From: Armigeres subalbatus
Lineage: Eukaryota; Arthropoda; Insecta; Diptera; Culicidae
NCBI RefSeq assembly: GCF_024139115.2
Contig: NC_085141.1
Location: forward strand, 427,942,338 to 428,006,337
DNA: 64,000 nt
Direction: 5' to 3'
Positions 24,294 through 39,200 of the stretch are shown here, one piece after another. Position 1 is the stretch's first letter. Every line of letters begins with the position of its first letter. Below the pieces are notes generated by a model. It was not told the DNA's origin. It searched no databases and was given only the letters and a program-made list of their open reading frames with translations. A program made the translations under genes and the position numbers.

Positions 24294-27200
24294 ATGGCGA
24301 AAGGAGCTAAGAAAAAAACGAAATGGGTGTCCCTTTCGCTAGCCAGTGCCACCACCACTGATGTTCCAACAGCCGAACAGAATGCCGGTAAGTAAACACG
24401 GGAACATTTAAATATAAACCCCGGCTCTTCTCCAAATCTCTAAACTAAGTCGTATTTCGTTGAGCGAACGTCAATCAAACCGTGATGCATGCTATCCAAA
24501 AGAAGCACATGTAAGATAGGCGCTTACTAAGCTTGTACACGATATACTTTGGACAGCCACTTATCGTAACACCGTCAGGGTTGTTACGACTACGCGGATC
24601 TCGCGATTTTCGCGTATTTACATAACGATTTTAGGGCTTCGCGTGGATTTGGCGCGGATTTAGTTTAAGGTGAAAATTTAACAAATAAAATTCTAGATCT
24701 AACGACTTTTTTTTAAATTAGTTTTATGTCTATCTAGATGAGCTTTATTTTCGTTAGCAATTGTTCTTGAAAACAAATTTAACGTTTGTAGTTAAATAAT
24801 CACTTTATTTTTCGGATATTAACAAGCTTTGTTTGAATACCATCATTACACTCTTTAACATTGATTAAACAAATGTTATGAGGAGAGGGGCGCAACCTGT
24901 AGTCATTTTTTAACCATTCTGAAACATGACGCATACAAAATATGTCTGTTTAAGGAAATAAACACCCAGTTTTTAAGAAAATTATTTTGAGCTTTTTAGT
25001 GGAATGTCTTCACTTGTCATAAGACGAGTTAATACAATCCCATTGAATTCCACCACTTAATTGTATCTTGACAGAAACGTATTTCGACCTCAAAACTAAG
25101 GCCGTCTTCAGTGTCTCGTACTTGACTCGACCCATTTTTTATCCCGGCAACTTCGTCGTAATTCCGAGATATTTGTCAGTTTTTGTTTGATTATTCCTTT
25201 TACGATGAGCATGATATATCATTTTTCGAAACTTTTTTCTTTTTCTAGCATTCATCTATAACAAATAAGAGTTATAGGACAATAGAAAACCCAAAAATTA
25301 TTTTTGATTTCATGCAGATGCCTCATTTTCATAATTGTCGTTCCAACATTAAAATGTGATTTTTAAAAGGCGTTTCTAAAAAAAACGCAATAATTTCAGG
25401 AGCATTTTTTGCGAAACTAATGTTAAAAATGTTTTGGAGGAATTTCTTTAAAATGTTTGGAAACTGGAATGGAAACTTAAAAATGTTTTGGAGGAATTTC
25501 CACAGAAATTCTTGGAGCGCTGACCAAAAGAATTACTATAAAAAACGCAAGAAAGCCGCCTTGAATGAACGAAAGAATTTCCGAAAGATTATCCACAAGA
25601 ACTCACCAAAGAATGTGTGCAGATATTTCCAAAACGATTTCCACAGGAATTCAAGGAGGAAATTTCTAATGTACTTCCGGAAGAATTTTTGCAGAGATTT
25701 CTAGAGAAATTCACGTTGCGATTTTCTACGAAGTTTATGTAGCGATGAATTTCTGTAAAAAATCCTGAAAAACTGCGCCTTGAATTTAACGAAAGATTTT
25801 CCGGAAGTTTTTCCGCAGGAAGTCACCAATCAATTTCTGTAAGAATTTCCAAAGCGCATGAATTAATTAGAGGTTTCCACATGTACTCTCTGAAAAAATC
25901 CCGCAGGTTGTATTTAAAGAATTTACTTAAATTTATGAAAAATGGATTTCCGTATAAATTCTTTTGCAAAAATACCCGGAGAAATTTCCACAGATGTTCT
26001 CGGAAAAAAAAATTCCAGAATTTCCAAGAGTAGTTGGATTTTTGCAAACACATCCAGGATAATTTCCGCGAGAATTCCCGGAGGATTCACCGCAGGAATC
26101 TCTGAGATGAATCTGCGCACATATAATGAATTTCTGCAGGAATTTTCGCAAATATTCTCGGAGATTTGAGCTGAAATTTTAGTAAAAAACGACACAGGAA
26201 TTTCTGCCGAATAATTGCGGATAAATTGGCGCTAAAAATGTCAATTGTCGAAATTTACTGCATGAGCTCGTAGAGAAACTTATCACAAGAATTAAAGGAG
26301 GACTTTCCGCACAAATTCCGAACTAATGTTCGCTGTAGTTTACGCAAATTATTCTACAAAACTCCCGAAAAAATTTCTGCTGAAATTTTCGAAAATAATC
26401 CTCTGAAATTTTCGAATAAATTTACGCGTCAAACTCAGGATTCTAAGTTGCTAATCAACGAAGCTTGAGCAACTACTTTGGATTGTGTATTATATATTAC
26501 TAGTTGACCCGGCAGACGTTGTCCTGCATAGTAGGCGAGAATGTGCATTCCGAACTGCTCATGCAAAGTTCGCATAGGAATCACAATTTTAGTTTTTCAC
26601 GATTTGCTTAACTTTACTCGCAATTTTCGCATTAGGAAATATCATATAAACCCGTCGGAAACTATAACGAATGTTTCTGCTGAAGAAATGAAAACAATCC
26701 ATCCAGCCGTTTTCGAGTTATGCGGATACGAACACAGACCATTTCATTTTTATATATAAGATTATTTGTTTCTTGATGCGAATTCAAATAATTGTTGTAC
26801 AGAAGTTTTGTTTTGTAATTTTTGCGAAAAGAGGTGAGCCAGCCCAGGGCTGAAAACCTCTAAAATAAAGACAAAACAAAAAACCCAGATTAATCCACCT
26901 ACAGTGAGATTTTGACCCTTCCTTAGTTATGGAAATATTTTTAGACTCCAGTTATTAAAACGAGATAAAACTACTCAACTTCCCACGGCGATTAAACGTA
27001 TAAAGTGACAAATTAATTTCCTAGGCGGATTCCATGGGTTGAGTGACAAAAAAACGAAAGATAACGCACTCTACGTCTTGCTGCCTATCTATCAGGCGCT
27101 CATCGGTTTGAACCAGGCAGTACTAGGCGGGTTTTATGGGCGAACGCTCCACCACAGACCAGGTGTTCGCCATTCGCCAAGTACTGCAGAAATGTCGCGA

Positions 27201-30200
27201 ATACAACGTGCCCACACATCATCTATTCATCGACTTCAAAGCCGCATATGATACAATCGATCGAGACCAGCTATGGCAGCTAATGCACGAACACGGATTT
27301 CCGGATAAACTGACACGGTTGATCAAAGCGACGATGGATCGGGTGATGTGCGTAGTTCAAGTTTCAGGGGCATTCTCGAGTCCATGATAGGAAGAGGTTC
27401 AAGAGAAGACAATGTGAGCCACCCACCGCGAGTTTGCATCGGTGGTGACGAAATCGAGGTGGTAGAAGAATTTGTGTACTTGGGCTCACTGGTGACTGCC
27501 GAAAATGATACCAGCAGAGAAATTCGGAGACGGATAGTGGCTGGAAATCGTACGTACTTTGGACTCCGCAAGACGCTCCGATCGAATAGAGTTCGCCGCC
27601 GTACCAAACTGGCAATCTACAAAACGCTCATTAGACCGGTAATCCTCTACGGACACGAGACCTGGACGATGCTCGTGGAGAACCAACGCGCACTTGGAGT
27701 TTTCGAAAGGAAAGTGCTGCGTACCATCTACGGTGGGGTGCAGATGACGGACGGTACGTGGAGGAGGCGAATGAACCACGAGTTGCATGAGCTGCTGGGA
27801 GAACCATCCATCGTTCACACCGCGAAAATCGGACGACTGCGGTGGGCCGGGCACGTAGCCAGAATGTCGGACAGTAACCCGGTGAAAATGGTTCTCGAAA
27901 ACGATCCGACGGGCACAAGAAGGCGGTGGATCGATCAGGTGGAAGATGACTTGCGGACCCTCCGTAGACTGCGTGGTTGGCGACGTGTAGCCATGGACCG
28001 AGCCGAATAGAGAAGACTCTTATATACCGCACAGGTCACTTCGGCCTTAGTCTGAATAAATAATAAATAATCGTCGGTTTGAATAGCTATTGTAGTAACA
28101 TGGCTAGTAACTATCGTAACGATGGTAGCATATATGTAATCGTAATTTCCATAACCGCGATATTAATTGATCCAGAACTAACTAAATCAGTCGTTGATCT
28201 GAACGAATCTCAATAGCGTTCAATAATAACATATATTTCACCTTTATGATGCCTAATTTTGTAATACTAATCTTGTTTAATACCTTAAAAATTAGTGAGA
28301 TTTATATTTATACATACGCACACATACATGCATATAAGTGGACTACGTTGTGTTGTTTTTTTCTATTGGTTTCTATTGGTTGGTTGTGAACTGAACTTCT
28401 AATTTATTGCCTACGAGAGGCAGCGTGCCTGTATTGCGAACACTGTAAGGACATTCATTTCAGAGTTTTCAAACAATATACAATATACCTGGAAATCAGG
28501 GATTTTTCCCCACCTGGTCAAATCATGGAATTATCAGTGAATTCCTGACACAAACAGGTAAATTCCAAATATAAAAAAATCCGAACATATTCCAAAGCAA
28601 CACGCCTGCATCTGAGATATAAGCAGCAACGTCTAGAGCAGACTATGCAAGAAATTATTATTTTTTTTTGTATCCTTATTAAGGAGACTTTCAGCCCGAG
28701 GCTGGCTCGTCTCCAATAGCAAGAAATTAGTAGAAAAGTATATTTTAGTCCTTTTATTTTTTTATATCACGAACATCTTTGCTAGAACTTGCTACTTTTG
28801 TTATCCGTATGACCCATTTACTCACCTTCGCATGCTCGTCGATGGATCCAGGTCTGATCATCTCACACAACGATCTAGCAAAGAAACTTATGGATAAATG
28901 TTTGTCCATACTTACTCACTTCATTTTTCCTTATGGGTCCTGTTAGTACACCCTGCGTCATGCAAAGGACTGGGTTGAATTACCGAAAGCATCTCTTACT
29001 TTTAACAATAATTCATAAATTTTTCTCGAACAGTCACCAATACATCATGATTGAAATTCCACAACTTTGAATAAATCTAGACCAACATTTGAAAAGGGCG
29101 TAACAGCCAAAATTTATTCTTTCTGATTCTCCGTCTACATATATAGCTATGTATGTAGACGAGGAATCCGAAGGAATAAATTTTGGCTGTTACGCCCTAT
29201 TCAAATGTTGGTCTAGAAATGATTCACAACTTATCAAATCAAAACAACTAATGAAATAATCCACAACTTTGAATAAATGTACCAATCGAATCATACAATT
29301 GAAAATGTTTTTAACATTTATGGATCGTTGTTTCGATCTATGCATGGGCAAAAACACGTTTTGCCATTTTCTAAGGAATTCCTGGAAAAAATTCCAAAGC
29401 AATTCCTGAAGAAATCTAAGAATTTATTCAGGAAGTAAGTTAGAGAATGCTTCGTAAATTCTTTTGAGAATTCCTTTGAAAATGCTTCAGGAATGTATTT
29501 TTCAAAAGAATATCTGGAGGATCTTCCGAAGGAATTTCAGGTTAAGTGTTCAAAGATCCTTTCGAAGGTCTTTTTTTGCAAAGAAGTGTCAATAGGGATT
29601 ATTAGAGTAATTTTTAAAATTATTCCTGGAGAAATTTCCCAGAAGAACTCTTCGTTTTTGAAGAACTTTTCAAAGGGATTCAAAAATAAATTTCTGATTA
29701 AATTGCTGAAGAGGTTCTCGATGAAATTAGGCAAGGAATTTCTATGAAAATTCTAAAGGAATTTCAGAAGGTTCAAAGAAATTTCGGGAAGAGTTGCGGA
29801 ACAATTCCTTAAGGTGTTTTCAAAAATTTGCCTAGATGAATTTCCGAAAGAATTTCTGAATCATTTTCCGAAGGTATTTCCAGTAGCATTAGTACTAGAA
29901 CGCTAGTGGCGCTGTATCCAATTGAATTATCTCGCCAATATGCTTAAATATGTTTAGCTTAGCCGTCTGTCGTCCATCGTGTTGTAGTGCATGTTTGGTT
30001 TCATCACCAACATCGGTTTGACACTTATAGCACCGGTACTTTGGCTGCTATAGGTCCAAGTAAGTCACGCTAACATAAGGCGACATTAGCAATCTTATAC
30101 TTTTGCATAACTATATCTCTGAACGAATTTCTGAAGAATTTCGAAAAGAAATTACCGAAAGAATTCTCAAATAAATTGCCGAAGAAATTCTCGCTGAAGT

Positions 30201-33200
30201 TTCAAAAGAATTACTGAAGAAATCCCCAAAATATTTTACGAAACTATTACCAAACGATTTTCTCAAGAAATTTTTGAAGGAGGTCCTAAAGGAATTTCAG
30301 AAGGAATTTTCAAAGAAATTCGTAAAAAAATTGCCAAAAAAACTCAAGAAGAATTTTTGAAGGAATCTCCGGAACATTTCCTTGAGGTGTTTTCTAAAGT
30401 TTTTGTTAAGCCATTTCCAAGGGCGGAAATTTCGATGGAAATCGAATGAAATTCTGAGAAATTTTTGATGGAATGTCTGGAGAAATTTCTGGATGAACTT
30501 GCGAAGAAATTACTGGAGGTATTGCTTTTTGCATTGAAACTTTTCGTTTAGTCGTTTCGTCGTTGGAAGCAATGACATTTGTCTTTAGCGACTGCTTCCC
30601 CGATAGACCTTTTGTACATGCTTTCCACTCATACATAAATAATACTGTCAAAACTTGCATTTGACAATAAAAAATTTAGCTAAAAGCTCTATTTTATGAC
30701 ATCGGTGCACTCACACAAACAATCGACATTGATTGTCAAAAATCAGGGTTACCAACTTGATAACTTTATCCTTGTCGCCGAGTCTGGCGCTGAGTGCTCA
30801 GTGCGGAAAACCAAAGGTTGGAATAAAATTTTAGGATTTAGGCGCAATATTTCCCAAAGATTTTTTTTAATTCACGAGACAAAATGTATGGAAAGAAATT
30901 CCCAAAAAATTTAAAGAAAAATTCAGAATAATTCCTAGAGCTTTTTCCAAATAATTACTAGAAAACCATGAACCTTTTTTAATATTTCGCAATCAACTGC
31001 CTGAAAACGTTTTAACTGATTAATCGCTTAACTAATTCACGCTTCCAATATAGTACTTACGGCTTACGACTAATTATCAATGAATCGGTTACGCCAAAAT
31101 TACTCAACCGGGTGCTTGCATCGATGTGCATACGAAGTCCTTCCGACGAGTTCCTTAGAAGCTTCTTATGTTTAGCAGGATAATCAGTTTGAAGACACAA
31201 CTGTGTCGAAGTCGAGTCGAGTCAAGTACGAGACATTGAAGACGACCACACAGTTGTAGTCGAAATACATATCTGCAAAGATATCGAAAATAATTGGTGG
31301 AATTAAATGGAGAGTACTTTCAGAGAGACGGTTCAGTTTGAAGAATTAAATCGTAATGTATACGAGTAGGGTATCCAGAAGAAAAATACTGTGTTTGTTC
31401 CTAGTCTATTGTTTGGTCTAACAAACTGTTTGTTGTGGATTTTTCTGGGAAACACATAAATTTAAAATTATTGACAATGGCAAATAGTAATCTTTGTGTC
31501 GAAACATCGGACAAATATCCTTCAAGATTGCGCAGACGTTCTTCAAAACGAAATGTAATTTTTTCCAACTTAAAAACCAAAATTGAAATAACTCGTATTA
31601 AGGCTGATTTCCATAAAATTTTCAGAGATGAAGCGTCATCATACAGTTAAACCTCCATGAGTCGATATTGAAGGAACCATCGACTCATGGAAATATCGAG
31701 ATAAGGAATAGCAAATCTTTTGAAAGCTGTTTGAAGAGACCATCAGAGTAACCGAGATTTGTTTTCATATGGCATAATTTGCTTCGATATCGAGTCATAG
31801 AACATCGACCCATGGAGGTTTAACTGTATATATATCTTTTTTGATTTATGATTTATTTGACCATGGTGTCAATCCGGTCGGATTTATTGAAGGTAAAAAA
31901 CGGGCCATTTTTGGTTCAATCAAAGGTAATTGCCTATTTCCGGGGATTAAACCACCCGACTTGGACGTTAATTTACAATGTTATGAAAACTCATATGTGA
32001 ATATGTACGTTATGTGGAAGATATTGATTTGGAAAATGTGTTGGAGGTAACCACTTTCCCTTCGATGGGACTCGAACCCATGACCCTACAGTACGCTAGA
32101 CTGGTGCTTTAACCAACTAAGCTACGAAGGACCTCCGTCGGCCTTCGCAACCTAGAGGCTACTGAACGAGCTCAAGATTCCCAAATTGGACGCATAGTCA
32201 AATCACTCGCAATCCATTTCTCAAGCCAATACTTCCACATGTGTATAGTACACGTCCACATTAGAGGAGCGTGAGTATATTTGTAAAAAACCAGAATTTT
32301 AATGCAAACGTGCTCAATCATTCTTAACCAGTATCAGAAGTCAGTTTTGATACAATTGATACCAGAACATGGTTCCGGAAGTTTTGAGAACCTAGCTCCC
32401 TCAGGGAAGTGGACAAATTTCGATTAATTCCGAAGCCCGACATATCAAACTTCATGGTTTTGAAAGACAAGCTTTATAGATACATTTTTTAGAGTTTTTG
32501 ATAAATTGATCTTGTCCGGAAATATTCACAGGATCGTATTTCCCCCAGGAAAGTGGACAAATTTCGATTAGCTTGATTTTGAAAGGCAAGCGCAACCGAT
32601 CAATTTTTAAGAGTTTTTGGACTCATTGGCTATGTCTGGTAATATTCCCAGGATTCTGGATCCCTCAGGCAAGTGGACGAGTTTCGATTAGCTCCGAAAC
32701 CCATCTTGCGATGAATCAAACTTCATGATATTAAGTGATAAGCTCAATGGATGAATTTTTGGACACATTATTCACGTCCGAAAGTGTTCACGGGAACCAT
32801 GTTCTCCCAGGGAAGTGGACAAATTTCCATTAGTTCCGAAACCTATCTTGCTACGAATCAAACTTCATGCTTTTTAAGGTCTTTTAAGAACGTTTACCCA
32901 GTGACGGGACATGTCATTTCGATGCCAAGGGACTTTTTTCAAAAGTTATTCACAATTGTGTTTTTAACATAAACATGTAGCCCTTAAGGATTCTAAAACT
33001 TTGTCTAATAGGTCATGACAATCATGTCATGACATTCCGTGACATTGTTTGCTATTAAAAATTGGTTAGATCGGACTATGGGATCAGAAGTTATGGCCAA
33101 AATACTATTTGTTATGCCCAAAACACGCTAAAAAATACTCATTCCTATTGATGGACTAATCAGTGTTACTAAATTTCGTTCTCATGCCTAACACTCTCAA

Positions 33201-36200
33201 CAACTCATCTGTCATGCTTATCTTGCAAAACTATGAATTTTTATATGTCACAAGATAGATTTCGGGGTCTATCAATATTTCTAGACCAACATTTGAAAAG
33301 GGCGTAACAGCCAAATTTTATTCCTTCTGATTCTTTATCAGCATACATAGCCATATATGTGGACGAAGAATCAGAAGGAATAAATTTTGGCTGTTACGCC
33401 CTTTTCAAATGTTGGTCTAGATTTGTCCACTTTTCTGAGAGAACCAGACTCCAGGCAACATTCCCGGATGTGATCAATGTTTCCTAACTCTCAAAAGTTC
33501 ACCAGTTGATCTAGACCTTCATAATTGTGAAGCTTGACGCTTGCCAAGATGGGTTTTGCAGGAAATCCGTATTCGTCTACTTTCCTGAGAAAACCAGGTT
33601 CCCGGGAACACTTCCGGATCACTTACATTGTGGCCAAATTATCTGTGGTTCTTGTCTTTCAAAATCGAGAAATTTGATTAGTCGCAAAATAAGTTACGGT
33701 GCTGAACAAAATTTGTCCACTTGCCCGAGGGATTCAGGATCTCGGGAACACTTTCGGACTTAGCCAATGTGTCCAAAAACTCTTGAAAATTCATCTGTTG
33801 CGCTTGTTTTTCAAAATCATGATGTTTGATATGTCGCAAGATGGGTATCGGAACTAACCGATATTTGTCCACATTACTAAGGGAACTACGATCCCGTCCA
33901 CACTTCCGGATGTGCTTAAAATTCATCTATTAATCTAGTCTGTCAAAATCATGAAATTCGATATTTCGCAGGATGGGTTTCAGAACTAATCGAAATTTGT
34001 TCACTTCCCTGAGACAATGTGTCCCAAAACTCTCGAAAAATCATCTAATATTGAGCTTGTGTAACTTACTGGGGGCCAGGGCCGTGTTACACCCAGCACT
34101 GGTGAGACCCCCTTAAACAAGCCTCAGGGTCGGCTCTACGCTCGTGACACTCCGCGGTAGGAAAACACTCGAAGTTGTCTCATGTCTTTTATTTTCGGTT
34201 ACCGGTACATTTTATTTCCCTCTTTGACGTCCTACTTCTTTCTTCCTTCTAGCGTCCGTCCTCAAACACCGGACGACGCTTCTCACCTCCTTACTTCTAC
34301 CTTCTACCTTCTACCTTTCTCTTCCTTACTTCCTCATTTCTCTTTCTTCTTCGTTCTTCGGGACCCCGCCGACTATCTGCGATTCGCTATCCGTTCAGCT
34401 TTATCACCAGCTTCTTCTTCGGCGGTCTGCAGCCTCTCGTGGACCTTCTGTATGTACCATGCGCTCCTCGAGTATGGTAACGGAAAAACCTGGGTCTTGG
34501 CGCACTAGGTCGACACACACCACTAAAGTAGGTATAGGGTTGGGTAACGGCTTTCCCAGAATGGCGAGGTCCTGGATGTCCAGTCTTTCGCACTAACTCC
34601 TTTTCACTTTCTCTTCTACAAACTTCTTCAATTTTCCAATTTCTTCAACTTTCCAACTTCTATTACTTTTCTCTGCTTACTCAATAACTTTTCTGTCTCT
34701 CAAATCAACCTTTCACCAGGCTAATGATTTGTCGTTCTTGTGACCGTTGACCCCAAGCCTCTGGCCGTTGACCCGTTGTCGCCCATGAATTCCGCCACAT
34801 GCTGACCACCCAGTTCGCCACCCCCATGGCCGCCCATTCGATGTCTTTCTCGGCGTCCCTGGTGGTGAGTAGCGGTATCACTGTCGTCCTTTCATGGGGT
34901 AGTGTAGTGTTGGCTGCGTTCGTACACCGAGGCAAATTTCCGTATACCTATTATGTGTGAAACTACATAGATTTTTGCAATTTGCCTTCGTAAATAAATA
35001 CTATGTTTAGAAACATATATAATATCAAATCTTTGTCAAATAAAAGCTATGTTCAAAAGTACATGAAGTTTATTAGCGCTGACAAATAAAATTTATGTGT
35101 GAGGTTAATGAAATTTATTTCCCATTAAACAAATAAAATTTATGTTTGAAATCATAAAACTTATGCAAAGGTAATCAATAATGTTAATATATTTATTTGG
35201 AATAAAAAAGTACACCTCAAATGTTTTCATGACGGAGAATTTATTAATTCAAAATTATAGATTTGATTGTAGTTTTAGCTCCGCGCATCATAAATCCTTA
35301 ACCGGAATGGATTATGGATGAAATTCCGTAGGCCGGCAGACCACGACCAGCTGCGTGATGGAAACCAGTATAAACTATCAGGAATAATCAGCTCTACACT
35401 ACATCCGTAACCATTTTCGTGCGTGTGCCCTAGCCATCAAGATTTTCTTTCCCTTTTGCCATAATAAACCACACTTCCGGGAAGGAATTCCCCGTTTAAA
35501 TTGTTGGTTCGGATGGCCGATTCTGATTTTCAGAGCAGCAGCGTTTTATCATCTCCTCCATGTTTCTTCTTAAGTTTCCATGCCTTCTTAAGTTTGGCGG
35601 TTTCCAGTTCTTCATGAACTGGAACCGGCGTATAACTTGAGAGTTTTTCATCCAGGTTCCTCGAGGAAAATTACTGCAGAAATTTAACAGAAAGCTTTAA
35701 TCAGCTAGGAATTAATGTAAAAAATATATGAATAATTACCTTGTGAAAAATGCTTTTGTTGCGGATGATGGTTCGAACAGGTTTGGTACGAACAGGATGA
35801 TTGTACGAACAGAGTGGAGTAAGCCATTCAAAGGTAAAGAATATATGTGAACCTATATAAATCTCAACTATGAGAAATTATTAATATTGTTTATATGTTC
35901 ACATACATGAATAAAATGTTTCCCACAAATATGTGTTATTACCTACTCTATAATTGGTATAGGGTGTGGCATGATCATTATAACCTCGAACATAAAAATG
36001 AGTTCCCTCTACCTTATAAAAAGTATTGTTGGATTCGGAATAAATTTTAGCATTGCATTTTTATTAGAGTAGGGTTTGTGGGAGCAGGGACATTTTACAC
36101 TTAACAACCACGAATATTTTCCTTTTTTGCAATTTAATCGAATACAAAACGCGTAAAATCTCACCAATCTTGGACAACACACTAGCACTTGTTATACTTG

Positions 36201-39200
36201 TGTATCAAAACCATGAAGTTTGACATGCCGCAATATGGTTTTCGGAACTAACCGGAATTTGTTCACTTACTATATCTCACCGAACAGAAAAGCAATGAAA
36301 TTTAAAGTTCGTGAGTTTGTAGTGGCAATGGGGCCAGGGGCTTGACAACCCCTCTCTCATCCACTGCAAGTGGTGGGGCATGTCTAGAAATCTAGGATGG
36401 GGTGCAGTTTTACCGGTTTCACAGAGCGCTTTGTTAAATTTACATAAGAAAAACTGCATATATCCGCAAGTAGACTCTACTATAAAGCGAACATGTGCCA
36501 ATTAGCGTGCATTAGATCAAGTCCTGGTTTTGGGTGGGACTCTAAACAGACATGACACGACGGCCCCCTACGAGGTTTGCGCAGCCTATAAAAGCCGAAC
36601 TGTCGTAATACATGCCGTTAGAGATGAATCATTTACATTACAGGTTCGTTGACACCTCGGAACGGTACACGCCATTAAAATTATTGGATTTCATGACAGA
36701 TGAGTTGTTTTTATGCTTTGACTCAATTCAACGAGCAGTTTTAAGCGGGGATTTCTCTCTGCGCATTATTTCCGCCTGGACAATCCAAATTTTTCTAATT
36801 CTCGTAATATATACCGGAGGACATTAAACAAATATTGATATTTTTATGACAAAATAATAAGATTTTCTCAAAGATTTCCCGAAGAGACCCACACAAATTT
36901 CTCGGGGAAGCATAAGAACAAAAGAAACAAATTGCGACGACCATTCACGCCTCCGCAGTAAGTCTGGCACAGTGTGAATAGTCTACCTTGGTGGTTGGGT
37001 GCCATTGATGGGGTGTTCACGAGGATAAACTGTAACATCCGGCTGCTAAGGCAGAACAATGCTAAGTCGGTGAGTTTCCATGCTCGAGTGCTGCATAGAG
37101 AATGCCGGTGGTCTCGGCCTCGGAAGTAGAGTATGTAATAGAATGCAGTATGCCCACTTTAACTAGAGGATCAGTAAGTCTCGCACAGTATGGGAAGTGT
37201 GGGGCCATAGAAACAAAAAAGTTATCGAATTGTATTGGACACCCCGGTATTTGCCTTCAGGTGAGAAAACCTTTGTCAATCTTCTTTTCTGGGAATTGGT
37301 TTAAAAATCTCGCTAGAGTTCAAAAAAGCAAAAAAAAAAGAAAACAAAGAAAAATTGGTATGTTAATGAACAATTCCACAGAAAATTTAACGATGATTAA
37401 ATGATATGGCTGCGATATGTGCTGTAGTACATTAACATTTATTATGGCGCCCACAAAACCTCCCATTGCAGGCATCTCTGATTGCAGGCGTATGTTTTTC
37501 ATGACAATCAATGAATTCCAAAGTACCTACAAAACCCAAAGAAGTGCCGATTGAGTATATCACCAAGAAATTAAGTACCAAAACTATTAGGACTCTTAAA
37601 CTTCACGTATCTTTATTGTGGGGACCTCAAAAAATGCATTTTCGGTCAAAACTTTCAAACCATGTAAGACATCGCTGATGCATCGATACATGAGACCTCG
37701 ATACCATTGAATAAAAACCGAAAAAAGATCTCTAATTATTTCGACGCGGTAATTCAATAGATAGTCTAGATTTTATCGTGAACAGCCTGACAAATCACAT
37801 GCTAGCGTCTAACATGCAGTAGCTGCTCCGTTATCCAAAGCGATAATGCTGGAGGAAAAGGAATAAGAGCTAAACTGGCACCTTCTACCTAACTGATACC
37901 CCGGCCATACTTGCTTAGCTAAGCGTCAAGTTCTCAATTTTGTTGATTTTTCCCATCATATTTGGTCTGGGTCTTGCAATTTGAAACCATTCACGACTCA
38001 TTTATAATCACTATGTCATGCGTTGGACACATTTTCCCTTTTCCTCTTTATGCACTTCGTTCGTGGTGAACCAATTTGGAGGATGAGCTATTTTTCTACA
38101 GCGACTACAATGCTGGTTTACAAAGATATATCAAACATTATTATTGAATTTTCTCTTTCATATTATAATCGAATAATGTTAATACAATGCGCATTAAAAG
38201 TTATTTCAACAATATTTTTTTAAATTCTTCCACAGCATCCAAATCAAACCGATGGAACAACCAAATTGCACGCGATGATGAAAATGCGGTGAATGCAGAT
38301 AAATTATCGTATTCACAGAATGATATCTCTAATGCTTCTTCCGTTGAGCGGAAATCATCTTGGAACAGCAGCCAAAATTATTCTAATGGAAATCGATCCC
38401 ATCCTTCGAGAAATTATTCGGATCATTTTAAAAGTCATTACAGTAGGAGTTATTACCACAATGATAGTAGGAGGTCCCATCACAGTGGTTATAATGATAG
38501 GAATAGATTCAATAACGTTAACGAAACTAAAAGCGAACAAAATGGTACTGTGATCATTAACGAAGGTTTGTGAATTGCTTGAAGGCCTTTCCAAGGACAC
38601 ATTTAACTAATATATTTCTGTATACCCTAGAAGAATACACGAAAATCACTACTCCACGACAAGATGTTTTGTTCAAGAAAGGCTACCTATCGAGGCCCAG
38701 AAAGCACACAATGACATCAACGAACGCGAGTGAGACTGAATTTGCGGTGGGAGGCAGTTCCACGAATGACGCGACCGATGGCAGCGATGTAGCCACCGGC
38801 AGTGGAACCGTGTCCACCGCCGAATCCATCACGTCCGATTCAACGTATCTCACCGATGGCCATCTGCTGGATTATCCTGCGCCGTTGCCGTACTTTGGGT
38901 ACATTGATCAGAGTGGAGTTATAGTAATGAATGGTAAGTGCTTCGTTTGGAGAGTGGGCAAACAGTAGAAAATAATGACGAAAGATGCTTGGCAACCTGT
39001 ATTGATAATATAATTAAAAGGGCCCTGAAAATTTTAAAAAAATGTGGAGGTATTGATGCTTTAGCCTTCCATTTTTTTTTAGATATGTGTAGATTGTTCA
39101 ATATAGAGTTTATGTTAATTGTTGTAGAATATTCAATTATTGCTTATTATAATTTGGCAAATTATTGTTAGCTCAACCGAACAATCCAATAAATTACGCT

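Larger units (their letters stand above)
28470..30500. repeat. Degenerate GGAATT-rich long repeat, copy 2
   Basis: It shares ordered landmarks with 18330-20705: tatcagtgaattcctgacac near 28535, agaacgctagtggcgctgta near 29890 and gtttgacacttatagcaccg near 30015. The intervening words are of the ggaatttc type. A 142-bp palindromic MITE (29076-29217) and a LINE-type 3' hairpin (28679-28719) are inserted in it. Confidence 0.75.

Noticed and set aside
25420..26195. Several open frames on both strands with Asn/Phe/Lys/Arg bias
   Set aside because: They mirror the ggaatttcc word composition of the tract and show no conserved features.
32395..34060. Possible CRISPR-like array
   Set aside because: Units of about 140 bp are diverged along their whole length, with no short identical repeats or unique spacers, and this is an insect nuclear genome.
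34705..34935. Trp-rich 76-codon frame on the minus strand as a possible gene
   Set aside because: It is short and isolated, without a nameable motif or splice partner; retroelement debris is more likely.
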